The translations under genes and the position numbers were made by a program. From the NCBI GenBank assembly GCA_905178155.1, contig CAJINV010000002.1:9373412-9437411 (forward strand): a DNA stretch of 64,000 bases, given 5' to 3'. The stretch comes from Amoebophrya sp. A120 (taxonomy: Eukaryota > Sar > Dinophyceae > Syndiniales > Amoebophryaceae). Below, piece by piece: positions 23,547 to 36,800 of this stretch; position 1 is the stretch's first letter; the number at the start of each line of letters is the position of its first letter. The notes below the pieces were generated by a model that was not told the DNA's origin, made no database searches, and saw nothing but the letters and a program-made list of their open reading frames with translations.

Positions 23547-24807
23547 AAAGTAAGTAGCTCTCACGCCCGTTGCATCCTCGACAAGATTGAAAAATAATGA
23601 TCGGGCTGTACTTCTGTATTGTAGAGCTAGACAAAAGGCGCAACGGCCGGACCACCGATCCTGAATCTGAAACAGCGAAGTCCCAGCTTCAGCTTCGAGA
23701 CGAAGCTCTTGCTGCTCCTAAATCTATAGGACGATCCTTACGCTGATCTCGCGTTCTCGTTTCAGCACTCGTCTTCATCACCATGGCATCGAGAGCATTC
23801 TCGCTATTTTTCCTTCCGAAGTTTGGGTATTTCTTTCATCGTTCTCGGTCACGGGTGCCCGGCTGCCAGAAGAAATTTACGCATTGACATCGTTCTTTTC
23901 CGCAATCGGTCATCATGATTCGTTCGTTCCACTTTTTTTTCCGTGCACAACGAACTCGTTTGCCACCGAGATCGAGATGTTCGTGTTGCCTGTGTCACGT
24001 GGCCCGCTCAGTCGTCCTCATATTGATTTATTGAAGTTGATGAGGAAGATTTCGCGACAGTCCGGTGGGAGATCCTGAGCCAGTCGAGCAGATCCGTGGT
24101 ACTCAACAATCGATCTTGCTGAAGTTTTGTACAGAAACCGATCTATCAAAGCGAGATGATCCGAAGACGAACAAGATCCGAGACAATACGGTGTCTCGTG
24201 AAAATTGCGTGAACTCAGAAAATTCAAATGCCGGTCGCAACCCCAGTGCCGTGCCGTGCAAATTTCATTCCGATCTTGGTTCAGGAGCTGCGGCACATAA
24301 ATCTACTTTCGAAAAGTATTTTAGTACTTAAACGTAAAGTTTCTGCTTCAATTTTTCGGCTTTTACTTTTTGTTTCTCCCACACAGGACAGTGAAAGGAT
24401 GTGAATCTTGATATGGTAGTACTAGTAAAACAGTGGAGTAGTTTCTGTTGTAGTACTAGAAAAAAAAGAATATCGAAGAGAAATTCTGCCCCCAATCCAC
24501 AAGAAACAACAAGTAGAAATAGCAAAAGTACTCCAAAACTGAATGTAGCTCGTTATTCTTATTGTTGCTGTAAAAGACACTATCGATTACGATTTCGATA
24601 GACGTTGAGATCATACCGCTGCATTACCTTTGTTTATCTTCGTACTATTTGTATAATTGTGCTCTCCGACCAAACGTTGGTGTTAGGCATTTCCTCCCTG
24701 TGCATACAAACATCACTCGATTTATGAAGTTCTTTTGTGTCTCGTCGTGTCATTGCTTCATTCCGAATATTTTTTAACGGACCTCTTTATTTCCATCCCC
24801 GTTCAAA
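23547..24807. other. Spacer between the two giant kinase genes
   Basis: 1.26 kb of AT-richer DNA. I see no convincing exon, repeat or RNA gene. It should hold the 3' end of kinase 1 and the start region of kinase 2. Confidence 0.55.
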
Positions 24808-27800
24808 ATGAACGAGAACTCAGACAGTCCCCCCGCAAATCGAAACACCAGTACCCACTTCAACGACGCCCGAGGTGACTCCAACGATGATGGTGCGGGC
24901 GAAAGTAACACTAGGAACACAAACCAGAACAGCGCGTCCCTGGTCTTTGACGCCTCTTTCTTCCGCGAGGCCAGTGCCGCCTCCACAGCGGAACTGAACT
25001 TCCAGGTAGTTCGACCAGAGTGCCCAAGTGGCTCGCTTTCGCAAAATTCTGAATTGGGCTACAGTATATTGCCTTCCGGAGGTCGTGGTGCCTCTTCCCC
25101 CGCCGTAGGAGTTTGCGAGCAGCACCTCGAATGCAGCGATGAAGGGATCGCGGATCATCTGCCCGCCTTGGGTGGTCACCGCGGTTCCCAGGACGATAAC
25201 CCTGAAGTCTCCTCTGCCTCCCACTCGGTGTCGTCTAGGGATGTGCGTGCGAGTGCCGCCGGTGCTGCCAAGTCGCCGCCGGCAGGAAATTCGGCTTTGT
25301 CCTCCGGCAGTAGTGACGAAAACGCACCAGCTGGCGATCTCCATGAAGAAAGAGAAGCTGCTGCGAATCATGATCAAACCGGCGCGAGAACTACCGCACA
25401 TAGGGCGGACGAGGAGCGCTACGAACGGCACGAACAAGGTCCACTTGAGCAGGCCCACCACCAGCAGCTCGTGCTCCACCCTGGTCGCGGATCCGGCTCG
25501 GGAACAAGTAGCTGCTATAGGTCTTCCGGCTCGACGGACTCAGCTCTGCCAAAGACGACGACCAAAGAAATCCACTCCAGTGCCTCTTCCAGCGCTGGCA
25601 ATCACAACGATGCTGATGGCAACAACGGCATGCTGATCAGAAATCGTGACGAAATCAAGCAACAACTTGATAACTATAATTACGAAGACCGCAGTAATGA
25701 TTTTGTTGAGAATAACGAGCTCGAGGACAGCGGCTCCCCCGAACGTGGCGCCGCAGTAGGGAATTTTTGTAATGACCAAAACGGTTTCAACAATAGCCGA
25801 AACAACTACAACTTGTTTCCTCCACGGAATGTGCTGGAAAGCATTCCGGAGGGAGAAAAGCTCGAGTCCTCTGGTACGCCTGAGGATGCCGTCCCGTACC
25901 ACCTGCGCCGGGGAGACCACATGTATTCGGAAATTAACAGCAGCTGCATGACCAGCCACGGGAACCGGCTGCTAAACACGGCAAACGCGGACTACGAGGG
26001 CGGCGAGCTGGACCGGGACTGTAGCGACAGTGGCAGTCTGCTATCCAACAAAAAAAGATGGTAGGTGTAAAATCTGTGATGCGCAACATGCAGCAAGATG
26101 ATTGCGTCTGTCACTGTCATCATGCTGGTCATGCATTGTAAAATTTGTTCATTTTTAGATCGCGTTTTCACGTACTATCTACGCACGACAGGCTTTTCCT
26201 GTCGTGCCAGACAGATTTGTAGTGCTGTTCCGCCACAAAAGTTACACCTACAATCTTTTTTTCTTGGATATCTGCCCACCTTCGCCAACTACCAGGCGCC
26301 CAACAACACCGAGCACACCATTGGGCCGCGAGTTTACCCTTTGCTACACGACCCGCGATATGGGGAGCAGGACCTAAACCACTGTGGTCACGACCCACTA
26401 GGCGACCGCGATATTAATCCCATGCACTACTATCAGATGGATCAAGGTGGTCAAAATCAAGGCCTGTATCTTCATCCGCACAATTACGGAGGTGCGGCTG
26501 CGCGGGGGATGATGGAAAACCAGCACCCGAACTACATGAATCCGCACGAGCAGCCCGGGCCCCCGCAAGGTGGCGGTCCACCGCAAGGCCAGCTGTACAA
26601 TCATGCAGTAACGTCGGAATCGCCGGGCAACCGGGAACTTTACAACCATTTTGGCACTTCGGAGCAGCAGCAGAACTTGAAACAGAACTTCAATGAAATG
26701 TTCGCCAAGCAGCTGTCAAATGCCATGCTGGGCCGGTCGCGAGGAGGCACCAGCTCGTCGGGCAGCTCCGCCGAAGGGATGAACAGCTGCAATCGGGGAA
26801 GTGGCGGACAGAATTACGTCGGAAGCAGTCGCGCTGCTTCCGGGTCTGATGTAAACCAAATCCTTCCTGCGGTCGCTGAGGAAAAGATTGCTAACGCGAA
26901 TGCAGATGGCGAGGAGATAGTAAACGGTGACCGTGTCGCTTTTGAAAATGATCACCACTTTGCTACTACGGAGAACAAGTTGTACGACAGCGACCTCCCG
27001 CAGGAGGAGCAGCTTCATCCGCATAACATCGCCGTCCTGGCTCCTTACCACCTGCAGAACCACGTGCACCAGTTTGAAACTGCTGCCATTCACCACGTAG
27101 CCCCGCTCCAGCAAGATGCTCACCTTGACGGTCTGCCACAGGAAGAGATGGGTGCGCAACAGCAAATCCAAAACCAAAATCCCGATCATGGTCAAGACGG
27201 GCACAATATCAATTACGAACGAGGCGTAGCTGGAGCAGCTCCAGCGCATTTTTTTCCCAACGCGGCAGGAGATGTTGGTCCTCACCATCAGCAAATGCAA
27301 CAACCACCTGCTGCAAACCAGAACCGGGGCGGCATCCATGATGAGGAGAATCGTGCAGGGGCAGAAGTACCAGACTACAACAATCGTTACCACGTCGGAG
27401 GAGCTCCAGCTGGTCCGTTCGCTGGCGATGTCGGTAGGCCTCCTGCCACTCCTGCTGGTTTGATATGGCCGGTTCAGGAACAGCAAGGGCAAGTAGTTGG
27501 GCAACATCATCAGCACGAAGGTTACATGCACGGTGCAGCGTTGCATCAAAATCCACATGCGCAGCCTTTTTTCGATTCGCGCGCGACTGAGGAACACGAC
27601 GGGGCAGCTGCCCAACCTCGCCAGCAACAGCCCCTCGTCTCTCCGGGACAACACGACAGTAATCTCCTCCTTCCTCAGCATGATTTCCACCAAAACCACC
27701 ACGGGGAGCCCGAAGAACGAGTTTTCAAACCTCCAAAACTCCTGAGTGGGCGACATCGTCATCAGAACAATTTTTACCACGACCCACACTACCGCCCGGG

Positions 27801-30800
27801 ACATCATCCACGGCAACCCCCGCCTGGGCGCCACCACGGGCGACCAGCCGCACCGCCTCCGGCGCGTTTGTTACCCGGGGGCGCCGTAGAGGGCGTCACG
27901 CCAGGCGCCGTGAAACAGAAACAGTGCGGCGAAGACATTTTCGGGAAACAAGAAGTGCTTCCGAAACGCCCACAGGAGGCGGGAATAGCGAGTGGGGAAA
28001 ACAAGTTGATCAATCCCATGGCGGATTACCACCAAACGGACCTGGCGGGGCCCGTGGAAGAGGGCGAAGTCCTGCTCACAAACACGGACTGGGACGAGCT
28101 GATTGCTGCCTGTACGGAATTTCAAACTCCAGCGGAGCTGCTCGATCCGGCTCTCTTTCGCCACCAACAGGAGCAACATAAGCAACACGCGCAGCGACCA
28201 AAGGACAACAAAAACGCGGCCGACAATAAAGGAAAAAAAGTTCATTATGACGCCGCTGCGGTAGCAGCAAAACCAGAGGAAAAGGGAGAACAAAAAATTT
28301 TGCATCTCGAAGATTGTGCCCTTAAAGTGGAAGAAGTGAAGCGCGCGGCACGTGCTTCTCATGTTGTTGACCAGCAACAGAATAATCCTCCCGAAGCGGA
28401 TGCGAAAGAGACTCCAGAAGCGGATGCTCAAGCTCCTGCTCCTGGAGGTGCCCCCAGCAGTAATAAACTACAGGGTTCTTCCTGTAAGCAGGGACAAGAA
28501 GGCGGCCAGATGTTGTTGAATAAAGAACACGACCAGAACAATGGTCCAGCACCCGCTGCCCCCTCCAGCTCCGGTGATGACGACAATAATCACCACGCGT
28601 CCGTGAATTTGAATGCGCACAACGGAGTTGCGCAACAGGAGCGAAACCCGCAGGAAAGCGACGAGCAGTCCAAAGAACACAACGTGAGCAAGTACAGCAC
28701 CACCAACACCTGCCGCACCATGAAGCTGCACTCGGGGTCATTCATCTTCTGCAACCTAATCGGGAAGGGTGGCAGCGCGGAGGTGTACGAAGTGCTGCAG
28801 CAAAAGACGCAAACGCGCTACGCCATGAAGGTGGTCACCACGCGGCACGAGAAGCACTTCCAGAGCGCGTTGGACGAGGTGAGACTGCTGCGAAGGTTCA
28901 AAAAGTCGAAGCACATCATCCGGTACTTCGGCTGCCGCACCTACCCGCAGAACAATAAGCTGTTCATTCTCCTGCAGTACGCGGACACGGACTTCCAGCA
29001 GTACATGAAAATGTTCCTGCCCCGCTGGAAGGGCAAGGACGACGAGGAGTACGACAAGTGGAAGAAAGCGCAGCGCAAACGGGGAATCTACACGAAGCCC
29101 ACGGGGCCGGAGGGCAAGATTCTGGAGCTGGAGGAGCAGTTTGCAAACGAAACGAACGGCCTACCGTTGGACGAAATCATCGCCGCCTGGGCACAGATGA
29201 CGGAGGCCGTGGCGCTGATCCACAAGGTTGGCGTCGTGCACTTTGACCTGAAACCCGCGAATTTCCTCGTTTTCATTCCCGACCGCAACAACGCGCGCAA
29301 GATCCGCATAAAGCTCTCCGACTTTGGCCTGGCGAAAGCCATCGACCAAGACAAAACGCACATCTCGCGAATGGAAGAGGTATATATTTATAAAAGCTGA
29401 ATCTATAGATATTTTAGTTCATTAGGCTGGTGCTGCGGAATGGAAATTGTCTTCGTTCGAGTTGGTTCGCTTTCGAGACACGTGATTTCTCCTATGACCA
29501 CAGACTTAACGACAGTCAACATGATTCCGCGAGGACGCCTCCGGATCAAACGAATGACTTTTTCGATATTTTGAACAATTACAGTGCGGTACGTGGCGAT
29601 ACGTCGCACCGGAAGCGCTGTGGCAACCTGAGCAGCTGTTTAGCAGCTTCAAGCTGAAAGCCTCCACCGACATTTGGTCGCTTGGCGTGATTCTGTACGG
29701 GCTGATTCACCTTCGCACTCCGTTCGAGCACTTGGAGTGCAGCAACAAGCTGCTATTCGCCATCACAGACCCGCGACAAGAAGTTCAGTTCCCAGACAAC
29801 AAGTTCACTTTGGACTACAAGCAAAAGAAAGACGAACATCTGCAGGAAAAAGCGCGGGAAGCGGAGCGGCAAAGGGCGCGAGCGCGTCTGAACCAAACCT
29901 TCTTGAAGTTCGGCTCATCTTTCAGCGGAGCCGGAGGCAATGGCGAAATCAGGCTGAAAGATTGTGCCAGCGCGATGTCCAAAGTAGATGAAAAAGCGAA
30001 GTCATCTCCTGCCGGAACCGCAGAAGATGGTCTTCTTGTCGCCGCGAAAATAGGAGCGAGCGGCGATCCAGAAAATCATGTGAACGACGTCGGTATGATC
30101 TGCGATCCAGTAGTGGGAGTTGGTCTAGCGTCGGGGAAGAGAGAACAACAGAATCTCTCGTCTGGTGTGAACACTGGCAGCACTGCGGATTCGAGCTCGA
30201 AGGCGAATGGTTCTTCCAACCCCACCGGAAGTCTGGATCCGTTGCAGCGAAGCGACGCGTCTCAGTCGTCGTCCGCGGACGGAGCATCCGGAGCCGAAGA
30301 TCTTCAGGATGTTGAGGAAAACAAAATCAATATCGAGCAAGTCGAGAAAGATTACGACAAATTTGAGCACCTGAACTTTCTGCTGCAGATGTGTCTGGAG
30401 CGCAAACCTGAGGAGCGGTTCACGGCCGCCCAGGTTCTGCAGGGACTGAAATTGATCCTCGCGGACGCTGGCCAGGACCGTTCCGCCGGCGGGCCGCTGT
30501 GGGAAGTGGGAAAAGACAACAGACCGGATGAGGCTACGGAGCAGTTCGAGCAGCCCAACCACGCGACCGCCGCGAAAATCACGCTTTGCTTTCCGTTGAC
30601 GAAGACGTTGAAGCAGGGTCCACGGCGCCCCATCGAGGGCAACGACGCCACCCTGGTGTTCTATGAAAACCTCCCTCGCACGCACCGCTTTGATCTTGCG
30701 GCGATCCTGGAAGCCGCAGCTGAGCAGCAAGACCGCGACGCAGCCTCATCGAACGGAAAGCCCGACCCGGCAACTCCAGCAGAGGAGAGAGCCGCACTAA

Positions 30801-33800
30801 AAGACCCAGCGCCGGCGGTTGCCGATTTACAAAATCCAGGTGGAAATGATGTTGTCCCTAACGATGAGATGAACATGGCCAGTGGAGAGAAAAATCCTAC
30901 TACCTCGCCCGGCGGGGACAAGAGTTCCATGGCCTTGACGAGAGAAAATTTGTCTTTGCTAAACAAGGCAACTGGATGGTCCGAAGAGCAGCGGACGTTG
31001 CTCTCCGGCGACAAAGAAGCGGGCAATTGCAAATATTATGCTAGTGAAAAGGAACCCCTTGTCGCAAACGGCGATGCGGCCGAGGCGAAATCGGGCGATA
31101 TGCTGAGCGAGGAAAACGCGAAGGCGGCAGAGCTCTCGGAGACCAAAAGAAAACTCATAGTATTCGGCTCGATCATAGGCGCCTTCGTTTTGGTTTCTGT
31201 AGTCCTCCTCGTCGTCCTGGCACTGCATTTCAGGTGGTTTAGCGCAGCGGAACCCGAACAACCACCCGCGCCCACGCCTGAGAACACCGATCCTTCGGCC
31301 AGAGGGGCCGGGACGAACCGGCATAGAGCAAAATTGGGCGCCCTGAACTCCTTCTTTCAGGCGCAGCCGCGGCTCTTCGAGCCGGTGGTCGTCTCCAGTG
31401 GAGTGTCCTACAGCAAGAGGGAAGCAGGACTACTCTGCCAGCACGTGACGGACGTGGACGTCGACAAGTGCTTCGACAAGGTGAATCCACACATTGAGCT
31501 CGAGTATGCCCCGCAAACCACTCGGACCGCATCTCACCACCAGCAGCCTGGGGCTAGGACGACAGGAGGAGCAGCTGGTGCAACTACAACTAGCCCCCGG
31601 CAGCAACGCGCCGCAATAGATGTAGTTGTGCATCATCGAAACATGCAGGCCGCGAACGCGGACACAAGCACACCGCCAGCATCAGCGGTGGAACCTCCAC
31701 CTCTGCCGAAGTTCGTTCCGATCTCTTTTCCCAATGTCGCCTACAATCTTCTTTTCAAACATTGGAACGACCGCGAACACACGGACGCGCACTTCCTGGA
31801 CGCCGCCAATCCCCCCATCCTGCTGCGCTGCCGGGCACTGCGGGTGGTGGTCGAGGAGCATCACCGAGAGGACCGCCGACTAGTCGTCCTCGACGAAAGT
31901 CAACCGGAGCCGGTCCTGTGCCGGTACCCGGTCGTCGACGACCGCGGCCGATCGTTCGACAGCGAGGAGGTGTACCGAAGCACGATTCCGGTGGTGATTC
32001 GCGAAGCGAATACGCGAACAAGAGGCGCCGGCCGCGTTGTCAATGCACCCGCGAGTGGTCTGCAGCCGGGGGCCGTGCGGGCCGCGGGAGCGGGGGCGGC
32101 GCAGTACAGCTACAAAAAACTGTACCGCAACGACGGACTGAAGAAGGCCGGTGATGCCTGGAAGCAACTGCATGCGCTGGAAATCGCGCCGGACGTGCAA
32201 GTGCAAAACAGGACACCTCCCGCCTCGCGGACGCCGCCCAGTAACCCCGCCCGTCCGAAAGGCAAGCCACATGCTCATTCGGGGCCAGTGCCGCAGCCCG
32301 GAGGTGCCAACAATGTGGGTGTAACGCATGCCGTACCGTCGGCGGTCGCGGTGGTCCCCGTCCCGAAGGCGACAAACCTGCAAGTACAACCACCACCGTC
32401 CAAACCTGCAGCCGCGCAGCCCACCGTCCCGGTTTCGAGTTCGACGCCAGTAGCATCGTCATCTCCGACCCCATCAGCAACATCTTTGCTGACACCTAGC
32501 GCTGGCGCACTGCCGCAGCAAGGCGCGTCTCCCTCCGCACAAGCAAGTGCAGCACCGACGATGCAAGGAGACGCTACAAGCTCTCAGCAGCAAACTTTCG
32601 CTCCCGCGGCGCAAGAGGGCGCTACCGCCGGATCATTGCCACCAGCGCAGCAAATTTCCATTCCTGCAGCGCAAGGAGGCGCCGCCCCCACCGCCGGTTC
32701 GCCGCAAACCGCTACCCCTCCTGCGACGCACGGGACGGCGCCCGGATTTTCGGCGCAAACCGATGCTCTTACATCGCATGGGAGCGCGACGACAGAGCCA
32801 ACGTCTGCTGGTGCACCAACAGCATTAATATTGCCCTTATCACCTGCACTGCCGGGCTCCAGTAGTTTTCCTGCTGCTTCAGCGCAAGGAGTGGCCCCGG
32901 GAGGACCACATAGTACCGCTGTCCCGTCCACCGTCGCAGAAAACTACTTTTTACCTCCGTTGGCTGCGAACGCGGGAACCATGGCACCTGTGCCGGTGTC
33001 TGGAACTTCCGCAGGCTCTCCTTCCGTCGTGGCGCCACCCCCTACAAGTACAACCCCCGCAATTCCGCCGCGACCTCCATCCGAGCTGGAGCGGCTGCCC
33101 CGCTGCAAGCCGCAAGATTTGGTTTCGGAGCAGGAGCGGGCGCACGAGGCAGGCCCACTGGTGAAAGAGAACTACGACTGGGGCACCGAAGAAGCTGCTC
33201 CCGAAGAAGCTGCATCTGCGGCTCGTCCGGCAAGAAGGCGTGAAAAGGCGTGCGTCACGATTCTGCGAGATGTGATGCTCGACAAGCTGTCTGACAAAGA
33301 GATTGAGCAAATTGTGGCGGAAATCACCCCATACTGGTACGAGTCGAAGTCCGCCAGATCTTCGCCCGCACCGAGCGCGCCGCCGAGTACCGTCGCAACT
33401 GAGGATAGCCTCCCGCTGACGCCAACCAGCCCAGCCGATGCAGACGACGACGGAGGGTGCCCCCCGGCGCAGCGAGGGGACGCCGCACAGGTGAAAGGAC
33501 AACCTCCCGACGAGTTCCACTTGAGACACCAGAATCCTCCCTCGCGCAGCCGCACAGCGTCTCCCCGGAGCCAGACAGAACCAGCCGGCGCCCGGGGATC
33601 CGCGAGCAGCCCGCCCTGCTCGCCCAGATCTGCTTCCTCCGTATCGGCACCGACTGGGAGCAGGGGCAACCACGGAGCCGCGTCGTCCTCGTCCTGGCGA
33701 CCGCAAGAAGATCCCGACGCTAGTGCGCATCAAAGCGCGGCGACCGCCTCCCGGGCGTCGAGCCGCTCATCGACTCGAAATGCGGCGCAAACACGGAGCG

Positions 33801-36800
33801 AATCGATGTCGCCGCTCCGATACCTCTGGAGCAAGATCATGCAGCACAGCTTGCCACGTGGCGGAAATTCTTCGCGGCAAACGGCAAGTGCACGACCATC
33901 GGCCAAGCCAACAACGTACCGCATGTCCATGTGGAGCGCGAGGCCCGATATTGCGTACAATGTCAATGATCGCGAGGTCAAGAACAATCGCAGGTTGCTC
34001 CTGTCTCGGCGGGCTCAAGAGGTCGCGAGTCTTCTGTTGTCTGCCGAAACAACAGTGCTCAGGCTCACGTGGACCGGTACCGTCTCCCCTGCCGCGCCGG
34101 CTCCACCAGGCACCGAAGTGCCGCATGGAGGCGAAGCAGCTGCCGCGGAACAAGAAGGCGAAGTACAAGGAGCAGGCGAAGACCACTCAGAACAGAGCGC
34201 GAGGAAAAAGGCGATCTTACGCGAGCTCACGGTTGAGGAATTCACTGCGGTCATGCTGGTGCGACTGGGGCGACTTGGGTTCGAGGACCCTGCTCTGCAA
34301 CAGGACACGGACCGGCACGGAAATCCCTACCTGTCCGTGGATACGCGCAACGAGCAGGAGCAGAGCAACTGGTCCTGGTTGCATCGCAATTTGGATGACG
34401 ACATAGATGAGCTTGAATCGAAAGCGAACCGCAACAACCCTCTCATCCCTCTTGACAATCACAACACTCGGTTTCTGACGAACGTGATCGCACCCCGTTT
34501 AGGAGATGCTGCATTCAAGTGTGACGCAGCGGACCGCAGAAGGTACGAGAAGCTGTTGGAGTGGGCGCAGGATAAGTACGAGAAAAGCGCCAGTCTTCCC
34601 GTTTTATATGGGTTGAGCGACAGCCTGGGGCGAGACACTGCCAGAAGAACCCAGAAGAGGGCCCAGCAAGGCGACCTGGAAGACGTGACGCGACCGAACA
34701 GGCCGCAGACATACGAACAACCTAAAGAAGATCTGTGCGAGGTATCTTCCAGTGTGCCCGTTGCGTATTGGGCGTCGTTTCCCTTATGGCCGCGCAAGGA
34801 ACGCCGCAAGCGAACCGTTGATGACCAGCGAACCGTTGATGAGTACCACAAACAATGGTCAAAGCTGGCCACCCGGATTGCCTGCGGAGACCGGAGGTCG
34901 CTGCTACCCAGAGACGCAGCCAGTTTGGTCTACTCCCTCGTCGTTTGGTCTCCGTACGAGGGTCGTAGAGAGACACAATCACAAACAGCTTCCCAAATAA
35001 ACTTTGGAAACCTGCGCATGGACCTCAACAAAGTTTCAGGCCCGATCATCGGGCAGGACCTGGAGCTGGAATGGAAGCGGCAACAAGTGCAGACGGTCTG
35101 GGCCTGGTGGCGGACTTGGCAAGAAAAGTACTTTGGACACAGAGACCGGAACCATGACGAATTGTTCCGCGATTTTTTGCGGACACACATCGCCGGGCCA
35201 GAAAGTTTTTTTAGCCGCCGGCTGTTATCCCGAGCGACCACGATTCAGCGCGTCTTGCTCGACGAGAGTCGCCGGGAGCGCTCCTGGTTTGGCGGCCTCT
35301 ACCCCACCTGCAGAGGGGGGTACTTTGGCGGCTTTCCAACTTGGCGCAGCTTCGAAGCAAATCTGCTAGTGCAATACCGGCGCCTAATGCGACGCCGCCT
35401 ACACATCGAAGACGATCTCGCGGACCCAAAGGAACAAGCGCAGTGGAAAGATGCAAAAAAGCCGTTGAACAGGCGCTCCGACGAGATGGGCTGGGTCACT
35501 AAGGCTTACCGAAAGTCTTTGTGGATGTGGTTTTTTCATCGGCCCAAGTTTTGGAACGCGCACGAAAGTCCTACCCCCGCCAAGACCGCGGGCCGCGAGT
35601 CCGCGGACGCCGCACCGGTTCAGGACCCGTCCCCTGCCGCTGCCACTGACGGTGGGATGCCCGGCCGGAATTCGGAGAACGAACCCAATATACGGTGGAA
35701 AAGATGGGTGCCGGACGCCAGCGAAGACTATAGACTTGAACGTTCTGCGGAGCTCTATCGGCACCTCCGCTTGGTGGAGGAATACGGGTATGGCAACGGC
35801 AAGAAGCCTCATCAAGTCTTTACGGTGCGTCAGCAACGAACCGCGGCTGGACTCCGCATGCCGAAGTACGGTGTTAAGGAAGCAATTGACGGCACACTCG
35901 AGGAGAGTGACGGGTACAAAGCTTACGTCGCGTCAAAGCAGAAGGACTTGGACGCCGCACGACAAAAGCGGGCGTGGGACAACGATTCCGAGGATGCGGG
36001 GTATTTTCGGAAACTGCTGGCTCGGCGTGACCCCGAGACCTTCCTAGAACGGCTTCCGGGGGACGAGTTCGTTCGCTTCCTTCTCTTCCGCGCTCGGCAG
36101 ATTAAAACAACTGAAGGGGCTAGCCCAAAATACGCGAAATACTGGCACGTCGACGAGGGACGTGACTACGACAATTTGTGGAACACCGTGGTCCAGCAGA
36201 AGGATGAGATCAACCACATGCGCGACCTTTTCGTGCACCACCTGCTAAAGCCCTTCCAGTCCATCCACCGGTTCGACAACGCCGCGAACGACCCGTCCAC
36301 GCTGGACGGAAAGAGCCGCGAAAAAATGAAATGGGAAGAACAAGTGCCCGCTGATGCCGCGGACGGAAGAACCGTGCGCGCGGCCTGCGACTCTTCGCGC
36401 TACCGCACAGTGTGGCGACGGCGGGAGGAGTACCCTCTCCGTGGTAAACGCAGGGAGCATCAATATTATAGCGAAGAAGGTGAAGACATGACCTACATGC
36501 GTGGAGCTGGACGCAGGAGCAGCATCGGCCCCGAAGATAAAATCAGTACGCCGCAGTTCTACCCGGATCCAAGGGTGGCGCTTGAAGATTTTCACGAAGG
36601 CCCTTCGCAACAAGACGGTGAACAAATCCGTGTCGTGTTCAACACACAACAATCCAATCCTCCATGGACGCAGGACCGCGGGGTTTTGCCCGTTTGTCTT
36701 CGGGATCGGTTTTTCGATAGCCAAGATCGTACGGACGTCGAAGCCAAAAAAGAATTAGACGACGACGAGAGGGATTTCGTCGAGGCCCCCGACGCATTGA

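Noticed and set aside
29398-29400. Stop after the kinase 2 DFG region as a truncated kinase
   Set aside because: It lies inside the GT-AG intron 29380-29584; the next exon begins with the expected GTWRYVAPEA.
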